This document shows, piece after piece, positions 1 through 8,323 of a stretch of DNA of 22,525 nt (position 1 is its first letter; every line of letters begins with the position of its first letter). The position numbers and the translations under genes were made by a program. This DNA comes from Chloroflexota bacterium. GTDB taxonomy: Bacteria; Chloroflexota; Dormibacteria; Dormibacterales; Dormibacteraceae. Below the pieces are notes generated by a model, which was given only the letters and a program-made list of their open reading frames with translations, ran no database searches and was not told the DNA's origin. The stretch lies in assembly GCA_005880175.1 (NCBI GenBank), contig VBJR01000057.1, positions 1 to 22,525 of the forward strand, given 5' to 3'.

Positions 1-996
1 GAGAGCGCTATACGTTCCCCTTCACCGCGATCGTCGGTCAGGAGCGCATGAAGCTCGCCCTGATCCTGAACGCCATCAACCCCGCGATCGGCGGCGTGCT
101 GATCCGCGGCGAGAAGGGCACGGCCAAGTCCACGGCCGTCCGCGCCCTGGCCCGCCTCCTCCCCGAGCAGGACGTCGTCGACGGGTGCCACTTCGGCTGC
201 CATCCCGAGGACGTCGAGTCACTGTGCAGCGACTGCCAGGTGCGGTTCGAGGACGGCGAGAACCCGCTGCCGCGGACGCAGCGCCGGATGCGGGTGGTCG
301 AGCTGCCGATCAACGCGTCGGAGGACCGGGTGGTCGGGACGATCGACCTGGAGGCGGCGCTGAAGGAGGGTTCGCGGCGGTTCGAGCCCGGTGTGCTGGC
401 GGAGGCCAACCGGAACATCCTGTACGTGGACGAGGTCAACCTGCTGGACGACCACATCGTGGACGTGCTGCTGGACGCGGCGGCGATGGGCGTGAACGTG
501 GATCCTGGTCGGCACGATGAACCCGGAGGAGGGGGAGCTGCGGCCGCAGCTGCTGGACCGCTTCGGGCTCTGCGTGGACGTCGAGGGCATCCGCGACCTG
601 GACCGGCGCGTCGAGATCGTCGAGCAGCGGGCCAGCTGGGAGACCGATCCGCTCGCGTTCTACGATCGCCACGAGGCGGGGGAGGAGGAGGTGCGCGTCC
701 GCATCGCGGAGGGCATCTCGACGTTCCCCGAGATCGACCTGCCGCGCTCGATCCTGCGCCTGATCGCTCAGCTCAGCATCGCGCTGGAGGTGGACGGCCA
801 CCGCTCCGACCTGGTCTGCGCGCGGGCCGCCCAGGCCAAGGCCGCGTTCGACAGCGCCACCGTCGTGGAGCTCGGGCACGTGACGGACGTGGCCCAGATG
901 GTGTTCAGCCACCGGCTGCGGACCGCCCCGTTCGGCAAGGCCGGGCCGAACCTGGGCGAGGTGATCTCCCGGATCGTCGGGCAGGTCGCCTCGTAG
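1..996 (+). CDS. ChlI/BchI-type AAA+ chelatase ATPase (5' cut by window, frame broken near 500)
   Basis: The family is the ATP-driven motor subunit of Mg/Co chelatases or a related MoxR-like AAA+ ATPase. The reading frame is already open at position 3 ([16 protein letters not shown]), so the start lies upstream of the window. Walker [10 protein letters not shown] is at 108-134 and the Walker B region [12 protein letters not shown] at about 417-450. The second half, in the next frame, opens with [21 protein letters not shown] (502 on; sensor 1 and arginine-finger region) and ends at TAG 994-996. Between GVNV (489-500) and ILVGTMNP the family normally has about 17 residues (an EREGxSVxHPARF-like stretch) that are absent here, with a change from frame 0 to frame 1. 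That is a missing segment of 3n+2 bases, not a simple slip. No VWA (ChlD) domain follows. The metal and pathway cannot be told from this fragment. Confidence 0.85.
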
Positions 997-1021
997 GGCG
1001 ACCCGCCCGCCGAGCGGTCCC

Positions 1022-1324
1022 CTACGTCGAGCGGCGCTGGCGGAACCCGCCGCTGAGCGCGTGCACGACCAGCAGCAGCAGGAACGCGCCCACGAACGCC
1101 ACGACGACGTCGGGGATCACCCCGGTGCCGAGGTTGATGTTGAGCTGGCCGAGCAGCCAGCGGCCCACGAACGCGCCGATGACCCCCAGGACCATGTCGA
1201 GGAGGATCCCGCTGCTGCGCCCGTGGACGGCCATGCTGGCCAGCACCCCGGCGACCAGGCCGGCCACCAGGAAGATGATCGTGTCCGTGCTCCCGAGGTT
1301 GATACTCGGCAGTGGAATCGTCAT
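1022..1324 (-). CDS. GlsB/YeaQ/YmgE-family small membrane protein
   Basis: This is a 100-residue, very hydrophobic protein of the transglycosylase-associated (GlsB/YeaQ/YmgE) family; its biochemical role is not settled but members are often stress-linked. Three membrane segments are visible: [38 protein letters not shown] and [20 protein letters not shown]. The glycine-rich [13 protein letters not shown] in the second is the family signature. ATG at 1324 is preferred because a GGGGG stretch lies 8 bases upstream; a GTG at 1345 would add seven residues. It converges on the ChlI-type gene with a 25-bp gap and is divergent from the M3 peptidase gene. The upstream region contains a perfect 8-bp palindrome TTGTACAA (1351-1358), a possible operator, but one occurrence proves nothing. 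Confidence 0.8.
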   Translation of the reverse strand: MTIPLPSINLGSTDTIIFLVAGLVAGVLASMAVHGRSSGILLDMVLGVIGAFVGRWLLGQLNINLGTGVIPDVVVAFVGAFLLLLVVHALSGGFRQRRST

Positions 1325-1454
1325 TTGTTCGCCCCCAAACCCCACGTTTGTTGTACAAGAACGCTGTCATGATACGTGTCCCTGTCAAGCGCAGCAACAG
1401 GACCCGGGATCGGGGGGCCGGCGGCGGGACGTCCGTACGCGTTCGGCAACCCAG

Positions 1455-1460
1455 TAAGCT
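1455..1460 (+). promoter_or_regulatory. Putative -10 element TAAGCT for a leaderless transcript
   Basis: TAAGCT fits the actinobacterial TANNNT -10 pattern. It ends 9 bases before the ATG at 1470, and no Shine-Dalgarno sequence lies between. This spacing would start the mRNA at or next to the A of the start codon. The same arrangement occurs at 18290. Confidence 0.4.
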
Positions 1461-1469
1461 AGCCCTGCG

Positions 1470-3195
1470 ATGGTCCAAGCCTTAACCACGACGGGCGCCG
1501 AGGACGTCCGGTGGCACCTGGAGGAGATCTACTCGTCGCCGGACGACCCCGCGATCGAGCGCACGCTGGCCGAGGCGCTGGATTTCGCGCGTGAATTCGA
1601 GCAGACGTACAAGGGTCGGATCGCCGAGCTCCCCCCGGACGAGTTCGCGGCGATGATGGACGACCTCAGCAAGCACTACTCGCGGAGCTCTCTGCCCGGG
1701 CTCTACGCGCACCTGCGGCACACCCTGGACACGCGCGACCACGCCTCGGGCAGGCTCATGATGCGCACCCGCGAAGCCGGCGCCGAGATCGGCGGCCACC
1801 TCGTCTTCTTCGGCCTGGAGATCGCCCAGCTCACGGACGAGCAGTGCGCCCGCCTGTACGCCAATCCGGCCGCCGCCCGCTACAAGCACGCGGTCGAGCA
1901 GGAGCGGCTCTACCGGAACCACCAGCTCACCGAGACCGAGGAGCGCCTGCTGACCGACGTCAGCCCGACCGCCACGAGCGCCTGGTCGCGGCTGTTCGAG
2001 GAGCTGTGCGCGGCGATCCCGGTGGACCTCGAGGGCACCCAGGTGCCGCTGGCGACCGCGCTGTCGCAGCTGCGCGAGGCCGACCGCGCGGTGCGGGAGT
2101 CGGCCAGTCACGCGATCACCGCGGCGCTCCGCCGGGACATCCGGACCCGCGCGTACATCTTCAACGTGCTGCTCCAGGACAAGGCGATCGTCGACCGCCT
2201 GCGCAAGTACCCGACGTGGGTCAGCTCGCGCAACCTCGCGAACGAGACGTCGGACGCCGCGGTGCAGGCCCTCGTCGAGGCGGTCACCGGCCGCTACGAC
2301 CTGGTGGCCCGGTACTACCGCGCCAAGCGGAGCCTGCTCGGCCTCGACCAGCTGTACGAGTGGGACCGGTACGCGCCCATCGACGAGGCCACGCGGCGGA
2401 TCACGTGGACCGAGGCGAAGGACATGGTGCTGGCCTCGTACCACCGCTTCTCGCCGCGGGCCGGCCGGCTGGTCCAGGACTTCTTCGACAAGCGCTGGAT
2501 CGATGCCCCGGTGACGGACGGCAATCAACGACGCGCTGACGCTGGCGCACGAGCTGGGCCATGGCCTGCACGACGTCCTGGCGGCCGAGCGGAACCACAT
2601 CTTCGACTACCACCCGCCCCTGACGCTGGCCGAGACCGCCTCGGTGTTCGGGGAGACGCTCACGTTCGACGCCGTGATGGCCCAGGAGCCGGACCAGAAC
2701 GTGCGGCTCTCGATGCTGTGCCACCAGGTGGAGGACGCGTTCGCGACGATCTTCCGGCAGGTCGCGATGAACCGGTTCGAGGACGCGGTCCACAGCGCCC
2801 GCCGGACCGAGGGCGAGCTGTCGATCGAGCACATCGGCGAGCTCTGGCAGCAGCGGGTCCAGCAGATGTTCGGCGACTCCCTGACGCTCACGGACGAGCA
2901 CCGGAGCTGGTGGAGCTACGTGGAGCACTTCGTCCAGGCGCCCGGCTACGTGTACGCCTACGCGTACGGCAACCTGCTCGCGCTGTCGATCTACCGGCGG
3001 TACCGCGAGCTGGGCACCCCGGAGTTCGTCGAGTCGTACCTGGACTTCCTGGCCAGCGGCGGCTCGATGGCGCCGGACGAGATGGTCCGGAAGGTCGGGA
3101 TGGACATCACCGACCCCGGCTTCTGGGACTCGGGCCTGGACATCCTGGCCGGCATGGTCGCCGAGGTGGAGCGCCTGGCCGCCGCCCGCTCCTAG
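1470..3195 (+). CDS. M3-family oligoendopeptidase (PepF-like), frame broken near 2515
   Basis: A cytosolic zinc metallopeptidase that degrades short peptides. The N-terminal half (1470 to about 2515) is the helical M3 region, ending FFDKRWIDAPVTDG. The C-terminal half, in the next frame from about 2524 (INDALTLAHELGHGLHD), holds the zinc motif HELGH at 2548-2562 and the third ligand Glu in TLAETASVFGE (2632-2634). It closes with the long helical lid to TAG 3193-3195. PepF proteins normally carry about 25 residues between these halves (a GGAFC...HPY.LLN.TGR-like stretch lining the active site), and these are missing. The frame moves from 0 to 1, so 3n+2 bases are absent. As written the protein would stop without a working active site. 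The flanking coding sequence is otherwise clean, so an assembly gap is more likely than a pseudogene. Confidence 0.87.
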
Positions 3196-3235
3196 AAGCT
3201 CGCACAACAACCCCGGCGACAGCGAGTTCCGCGGG

Positions 3236-3260
3236 CCTCCAGGCCGTCGTAGCCTGGAGG
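3236..3260 (+). promoter_or_regulatory. Perfect 9-bp hairpin covering the Shine-Dalgarno of the next gene
   Basis: CCTCCAGGC (3236-3244) pairs perfectly with GCCTGGAGG (3252-3260) around a 7-base loop. The right arm contains the core of the strong SD GGAGGTGA (3256-3263), which serves the GTG start at 3270. A folded mRNA would hide the ribosome site. It lies 40 bases after the M3 peptidase stop, so it could also act as a terminator, but there is no T-run after it. TAGCCT (3250-3255), a possible -10 hexamer, overlaps the loop and right arm. Confidence 0.55.
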
Positions 3261-3269
3261 TGATCCACC

Positions 3270-4658
3270 GTGCGGAGCTTCGGCCGTCTCTTCAGGACCG
3301 ACGCAGGCGCCGGCGGCGACCAGGCGACTGCGGATGCCGATCCCGATCTTCGGGAGGAGCCGCGTACCTCCGCGGACGGGAGCTGGTGGTGGGACGGCCG
3401 GCGTTGGGTGGCCACCAGCACCCCGGACGGGCTGTGGCAGTGGGACGGCGAGCAGTGGCGGCCGACCATCGAGCTGCGCGGCGTCCGCTCGCGCGACCTG
3501 GCCACGACGCTGGCCTTCCTGGCCGAGGACCGCTACGCCAGGGCGGCCGCCATCCTCGTGGACCGCGCCCGCGAGTGGCGCCCCCGCGGCGAGGCGCGCG
3601 ACCTGGTCGGCCGGGCCATCGCCATGCGGCGCGGGCTGCTGGGGGTCGAGAACGCGTTCCGCGGCATGGCGGCCGGGCCGCCCGGGCTGTTCCGGCGGGG
3701 CCGGACCCAGCCGGACGAGCGCCAGCGGATCGAGGACGAGCACGCCCTCCTGGACAGCCGCCACCGGACGCTGCTGGTCCAGCTCGGCAGGCGCGCGCCC
3801 CGGCCGAGCGTGAAGGAGGCGGACGACCTGCTGGACGTCGCCCGGCGGCTCGACTGGCGGGCGACCACGATCACCGAGGCGCTGGTGGCGGCCGACGAGG
3901 CGGAGCGGGCGCGCGCCAACGCGATCGAGGCGGCGAGGAGCGAGCTCCAGGCGGCGGAGGCGGCCGGGGCGCGCGCGGTCCACGCCGCCGGCCTGGCGCT
4001 GGAGCGAGCGCGGGCGGCGCGGTCGCGGGAGCGGCAGGGGCTGTGCGACCGGCTGCGCCGGGCGCTGGGCGCGCCCGGGGACCAGCCGCTGGCGGCGGTC
4101 GGCCCGCTGCGCGTCCGCGCCACGGCGGTCGAGACGCCGGCCGGCCACCTGCCGGTCACCGGCGCCGGCGCGGCGGTCGGGTCGGCCGTGGCGCTGTGGC
4201 GCGAGCGGCGTGACTGCCTGCAGGACCTGGTGCTGCTGGAGAGCCCGGAGACGGAGGCGTTCCTGCGCTGCCTGGCCGAGCGCCGGCGCGACCAGTTCCT
4301 GCTGCTGACCACGCGGTCGCGGACGGTGCTCTGGCAGTGCCCGCCGGGCGAGGAGAAGCCGCTGCGCCAGTTCGCGACGGCGGTGAACCAGCAGGCGACC
4401 CGGGCGGCCGCCCTGGCGGAGAAGCGGCTGCGCGCCGCAGAGGAGCTGCGGCAGGAGCTGGCCACCCGGGCCGGCGACGAGGTGGCCGAGGCCCAGGCCG
4501 CGGCGGAGCGCGCGGAGGCCGAGCGCCGCGCGGCCGCCGGCGTGGAGGTGGCCCGGCGCCGCCTGGCCGAGGCCCGGGCGGAGCCGCCGGAGCTGCTCGC
4601 CGCCCGCCGCCGGGCGGCGTCGGAGGTCCAGGCGGTGTCCACGCCGCCGGCGCCGCTG
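3270..4658 (+). CDS. Tandem W-motif, coiled-coil protein of unknown function (3' end missing)
   Basis: I do not recognise the full-length family. The GTG start at 3270 sits 6 bases after a perfect SD (GGAGGTGA). Residues about 36-66 contain two tandem aromatic motifs, DGSWWWDGRRWVAT and DGLWQWDGEQWRPT, the DUF2510-like W-x-WDG-x-x-W repeat common in actinobacterial surface or regulatory proteins. Next come an Arg/Glu-rich helical region, a long Ala/Glu/Arg coiled coil (about 190-255), a compact segment with alternating hydrophobics (about 270-370, VLLESPETEAFLRCL and QFLLLTTRSRTVLWQC) and a second coiled coil (about 375-450). No signal peptide or membrane segment is seen. The frame has no stop where coding character ends; from about 4660 the DNA belongs to the opposing C39-like gene. 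The true C-terminus is therefore lost at a join. Confidence 0.65.
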
Positions 4659-4661
4659 ACG

Positions 4662-5153
4662 GCTCCAGCGCTGCAGGCCCTCGTGGTTCGAGTCCAGGAC
4701 CAGCCACTCCCGGCCCTCCACCGCGACCAGCAGCACGCTGTGGCCGCCCGTCTGGTACGTGGCCGGGCGGAGGGCGTGCCAGCCCCACGTGCCCACCAAC
4801 CCGGGCCGCTCCTGGCCCCAGGCCAGGTTCGCGACCAGCGCCTCGCCCGGCGCCGGCCGCAGCGCCCGGCCCCGCGCCACCAGGCCCGAGCGGCAGCGGA
4901 CGCGCAGGCCCGCCGCCGCGGCCAGCGCCTCCACCCGCACGTCCAGCGGGGCGCGCCGGCCGGGCAGGCTCACGTAGTCCATGAGCGCGGGCGCGCCGTA
5001 CGGCTCGGGGGCGCCGAGCGCGACCGTGGCGGCAGCCAGGTCGGGCAGGTCGCGGGCGCCCAGCGCGCCGAGTCCGGCGAGGATGGAGGCCGTCGTGCAG
5101 GCCGCTCCGCGGTTGGCCACCCAGACGCCGGCCAACGCGTCGAGGGGAAGCAT
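4662..5153 (-). CDS. C39-like (papain-fold) cysteine peptidase, 3' end missing
   Basis: About 164 residues are recognisable, from ATG at 5153. The catalytic Cys is in NRGAACTTASILAGLG (about residue 19). The His is in GGHSVLLVAVEGREWLVLDSN (about residue 138), followed by the Asp/Asn of VLDSN, in the order and spacing of C39-like family peptidases. No ABC-transporter domain and no clear signal peptide are present, so it is not a bacteriocin exporter. After LQRWS (4662) the frame runs into antisense of the opposing coiled-coil gene with no stop, so about 20-30 C-terminal residues are probably lost. Its ATG shares bases with the ATG of the divergent sigma-like gene. A cleavage partner is unknown. 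A non-peptidase papain-fold role (transglutaminase-like or acyltransferase) is possible. Confidence 0.6.
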
Positions 5154-6398
5154 GGCTATCGTTATTGTCAGTCCTCTCGTGGCACAGCCGGCGATCGCGA
5201 ACGAATTCCTCGACCCCACGCTGGTCTCGCGTGCACAGCGCTACGAGCGCGATGCCGTTGCGTCCCTCTGCGACCGGAGCCTGGAGGCGCTGTACCGCGT
5301 CTGCCTGGCCCTCACCGGCGACGCGGCGGACGCCGAGCAGCTCGCGGGCGCGGCGCTGCTCAAGGCGCTCGACGGCCTGTCGGGCTTCAGCGGCGACAGC
5401 GCCGCGTTCCACGTCTGGCTGCTCCGCCTGGCCGCCGGCGCCGCGGCCAAGCGCCGGCAGCCGGCCACGGGTACCCGGGCGGCCCTGAACGGGCTCAGCA
5501 ACTTCGACTACGAGCTCATCTCCCTGCGCATCCTGGGCGAGGTGGACGTGGACCACCTGATCCCGGCCCTGAACGCCCAGGGGCCGAGCCTGCGCGCCTG
5601 GCTGGTCACCGCGCTGCGCGAGGTGGACGGCCGCTCCGGAACCGGCTGGGGTCCCGACCTGCGCGGGTTCGACGGCGCCGTGGACGAGGTGATCGAGGGC
5701 GCCGACCCGGCCCCGACGGCCGAGGCCCTCTCGGCCCCGCACGACGCGAAGCCGCTGCCCCAGCAGGTGGCGAACCTCCGGGCGCTGATCGGCGAGCCGA
5801 TCGACTCCGCCACCGCCACCCGACTCCGGACCACGATGCTGGCGGCCGTCGCCGAGCGTTCCTGGCGCTCGGCATCGCCGCGGTGCTCGCCGTCGTGGTC
5901 GGCGCCGTCCTCGCGGTCCTGAGCTCGTTCGCCGAGCCCACGTCCAGCTTCTACGTGCTCAAGCGGACGGGCGAGTCGGCCCTGGTCGCCATCCAGGTCG
6001 ATCCCGTCGCCCGCGCCGAGCTCGAGATCAACCTGGCCGAGACGCGCGAGCGCGAGGCCGAGGACATGGCCGCCCGCGGCGACGGCGACCAGACCGTCGC
6101 CGCCATCAGCGACCGCTACCAGCTGCTGAACGCGGCCGGCCGGGATCTCCTGTCCGCTCCCGTCCACGACGCCAAGTGGCGGGACGCCCGCAAGCGCCTG
6201 TTCGACAAGTCCGACATCTCCATGACGGCGATCGAGCGCGACCTCGACGCCGCCGGCCAGGCGCGCTCCCGGGAGGACGTCCAGCGTCTCGCGACCAACT
6301 TCGACGTCAACCGCCGGACCGTCGAGACCGAGCTGGGCCGGACGTCGCAGGCGCCCTCCACGAACAGCACCCCAGCGCCCTCCACGCCGGCGCCGTAG
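5152..6398 (+). CDS. Degenerate sigma-factor-like domain joined to a membrane segment and DUF5667-like domain (frame broken near 5860)
   Basis: ATG at 5152 has an SD-like GAGGGGAA just upstream (GTG 5179 is an alternative). The N-terminal third resembles sigma-70 region 2: DPTLVSRAQRYERDAVASL, LEALYRVCLALTGDAADAEQL and AAFHVWLLRLAAGAAAKRR. A weaker region-4-like stretch follows (DYELISLRILGEVDVDHLI). Key aromatic and basic DNA-melting residues look eroded. After LRTTMLAAVAER the frame changes from 1 to 0 (3n+1 bases missing, perhaps one). It continues as one membrane helix (FLALGIAAVLAVVVGAVLAVL), then a DUF5667-like domain (SSFYVLKRTGESALVAIQVD...RAELEINLAETREREAEDMA) and a Thr/Ser/Pro/Ala-rich tail, ending TAG 6396-6398. 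DUF5667 proteins usually have a short cytosolic stretch before the helix, as here. A single membrane-tethered protein is therefore my reading; two adjacent genes are possible. Confidence 0.6.
5163..5168 (+). promoter_or_regulatory. Possible -10 hexamer TATTGT in an AT-richer divergent island
   Basis: The stretch 5155-5178 is markedly richer in A and T than its surroundings. TATTGT fits TANNNT and ends 10 bases before an in-frame GTG at 5179. This is an alternative leaderless start for the sigma-like gene. The same island would have to carry the promoter of the divergent C39-like gene. Confidence 0.3.
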
Positions 6399-8266
6399 TG
6401 ACGGTCGCCGGGCCCGACGAAGGCGCCTCCCGCGTGGAGGTCCACGTCGTGTTCCACACCCACTGGGACCGCGAGTGGTACCTGCCGTTCGCCGTGTACC
6501 GGCGCCGGCTGGTGGCGCTGATGGACTCGCTGCTGCTGGCGCTGGAGCTCGAGCCCGAGCTGCGCTTCCACCTCGACGGGCAGATGGCCGTCGTGGACGA
6601 CTACCTGGAGCTGCGGCCGGAGCGGGCGGCGGCGCTGCGGGCGGCGGCCGCGGCGGGGCGGATCACGCTCGGCCCCTGGTACACGCTGCCGGACGAGCAC
6701 CTGGTCAGCGGCGAGGCGCTGATCCGCAACCTGGAGCTGGGCCTGGCCCGGGCCCGGCGGTTCGGCACGCCGATGCTCGTCGGCTACCTGCCCGACCAGT
6801 TCGGCCACACCGCGCAGATGCCGCAGATCCTGCGCCGGCTGGGCATCGAGCGCGCCGTGCTCTGGCGGGGCGTGCCGGCGGCGATCGACTCCGCCGTCTT
6901 CACGTGGGAGGGGCTGGACGGGAGCGCGGTCACCGCCGTCCACCTGGCCCAGGGCTACGGCCACGCGGTGGCGCTGCCCCTGGACCCGGCGCGGCTGCGC
7001 CGGCGGCTGGACGACCTGGTGGACGCCCAGCGCGAACGCAACCCGACCGGCCCGTGGCTGCTGACCAGCGGCGACGACCACACCCCGGTCCCGGTCGGGG
7101 TCGCCACGGCGCTGCGGGCCCTGGACGGCGAGCGGCCCGCGGCGGCCAGCTCGATCGAGGACTTCATCGCGGTCCAGCCCGCCCCGGGCCGGCGCTGGCG
7201 GGGCGAGCTGCACTCGGCCGCGACCTCCAACGTGCTCAAGGGCACGCTCTCCGCCCGCTTCCCGCTCAAGCTCCGCCACGCGGCGCTGGAGCGGCGGCTG
7301 GAGCGGTACGTCGAGCCGGCGCTGGCGCTCTCCGGGCTGCCCTGGCCGGAGCGCGAGCTGGCGTACTGCTGGCGCCAGGTGGTCCTGAACAGCGCCCACG
7401 ACAGCATCTGCGGCTGCTCGATCGACCAGGTCCACGAGGAGGCGACCGGGCGGCTGGCGCGAGCCGAGGCGCTGGCCGGTCGCCTGTGGGACCGGCTGGG
7501 CCGGGGGCCGGGGCTGTTCAACCCCAGCCTGTTCGAGCGCGAGGGCGTGCCGGCGCTCGGGGTCGCGGAGGTGGCGCCGGCCCCGGACGAGTCGCCCGAC
7601 GCGCTCGACCTGGCGCTGGAGGACTGCCCCGACCAGGGCGACGAGTACACGTTCGACCCGCCGTCGGGCGCTGAGCCGGTCCGCCGGCCGCTGCGGGAGG
7701 CCCGCGCCACGCGCCGGGCGGGGGAGCCGTTCACCCGCGTGACGGTCGAGCTGCGCAACCAGGTCCCGGACCACCGCGTGCGGGTCGTGGTGCCGGCCGA
7801 CACGTCGGGCGGCGCCTGGGCGGGGGTGGCGTTCGGCGCGGTCCACCGGCCGTTCCGGCGGCCCGGCGCCGAGCCCGGCCTGGAGTTCGACCTGCCCACC
7901 GACCCGGCCCGACTGTGGGTGGACGCCGGGGGCGTGGCGGTGCTGCTGGCCGGGCCGTTCGAGTACGAGCTGCTGGAGGACGGCATCGCGGTCACGCTGC
8001 TCCGCGGCGTCCGCTGGCTGTCGAAGGACCACCTGGGCAACCGGCCGGTGATGGCCGGGCCGCACGTGGCCACGCCGGCGGCCGAGATGCTGGGCGACCA
8101 CACGTTCGAGCTGGCGGTCTACCGGCACGACGGCGGCTGGGCGGAGGCGCGGGTGCCGCGGTGGGCGGAGGTGTTCGCCCACCCGCTGGTGCCGGCGCCG
8201 GCGCTGCCGCTGCGGACGTACCGCTGCGGCGACCCGTGGCGGATCGCCGACCGCTGGCTGGACTGA
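6398..8266 (+). CDS. GH38-family alpha-mannosidase, compact form
   Basis: It hydrolyses alpha-mannosides with retention of configuration. GTG 6398 overlaps the upstream TAG by one base, so the genes are translationally coupled. HTHWDREWY (residues about 20-28) supplies zinc ligands His22 and Asp24. The nucleophile is Asp133 in GYLPDQFGHTAQMPQIL, and the last zinc ligand is His334 in NSAHDSICGCSIDQVH. The three-helix bundle and parts of the beta domains follow (DQGDEYTFDPP, VELRNQVPDHRVRV, GDHTFELAVYRHDGGW). At 622 residues it is short; bacterial GH38 enzymes are usually about 850-1000. Only about 28 residues separate FNPSLFEREGV from DQGDEYTF, and the last beta domain is absent. It may be a real compact form, or segments may be missing in frame. 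There is no signal peptide, so it is cytosolic and probably acts on imported or stored oligosaccharides. Confidence 0.85.
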   Translation: MTVAGPDEGASRVEVHVVFHTHWDREWYLPFAVYRRRLVALMDSLLLALELEPELRFHLDGQMAVVDDYLELRPERAAALRAAAAAGRITLGPWYTLPDEHLVSGEALIRNLELGLARARRFGTPMLVGYLPDQFGHTAQMPQILRRLGIERAVLWRGVPAAIDSAVFTWEGLDGSAVTAVHLAQGYGHAVALPLDPARLRRRLDDLVDAQRERNPTGPWLLTSGDDHTPVPVGVATALRALDGERPAAASSIEDFIAVQPAPGRRWRGELHSAATSNVLKGTLSARFPLKLRHAALERRLERYVEPALALSGLPWPERELAYCWRQVVLNSAHDSICGCSIDQVHEEATGRLARAEALAGRLWDRLGRGPGLFNPSLFEREGVPALGVAEVAPAPDESPDALDLALEDCPDQGDEYTFDPPSGAEPVRRPLREARATRRAGEPFTRVTVELRNQVPDHRVRVVVPADTSGGAWAGVAFGAVHRPFRRPGAEPGLEFDLPTDPARLWVDAGGVAVLLAGPFEYELLEDGIAVTLLRGVRWLSKDHLGNRPVMAGPHVATPAAEMLGDHTFELAVYRHDGGWAEARVPRWAEVFAHPLVPAPALPLRTYRCGDPWRIADRWLD

Positions 8267-8323
8267 TGGGCGGGCGGCGGGGGTGCGGCGACGGCCACCT
8301 GTGGACCGCTTGCGGCACAGTAA

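Noticed and set aside
489..517. Programmed frameshift or translational bypass in the ChlI-type gene
   Set aside because: There is no slippery heptamer and, above all, the conserved residues are absent from the DNA. A ribosome shift cannot restore them.
1470..3195. Calling the M3 peptidase and the ChlI-type ATPase true pseudogenes
   Set aside because: Each has only one lesion, shows no other decay, and lies in a window with several similar joins in essential-type genes. Assembly loss is the simpler explanation.
3192..4660. Extension of the C39-like gene far past 4662 on the minus strand
   Set aside because: After LQRWS the translation is low-complexity Arg/Gly/Pro and is antisense to the coiled-coil gene. 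Only the first 164 residues look like a protein.
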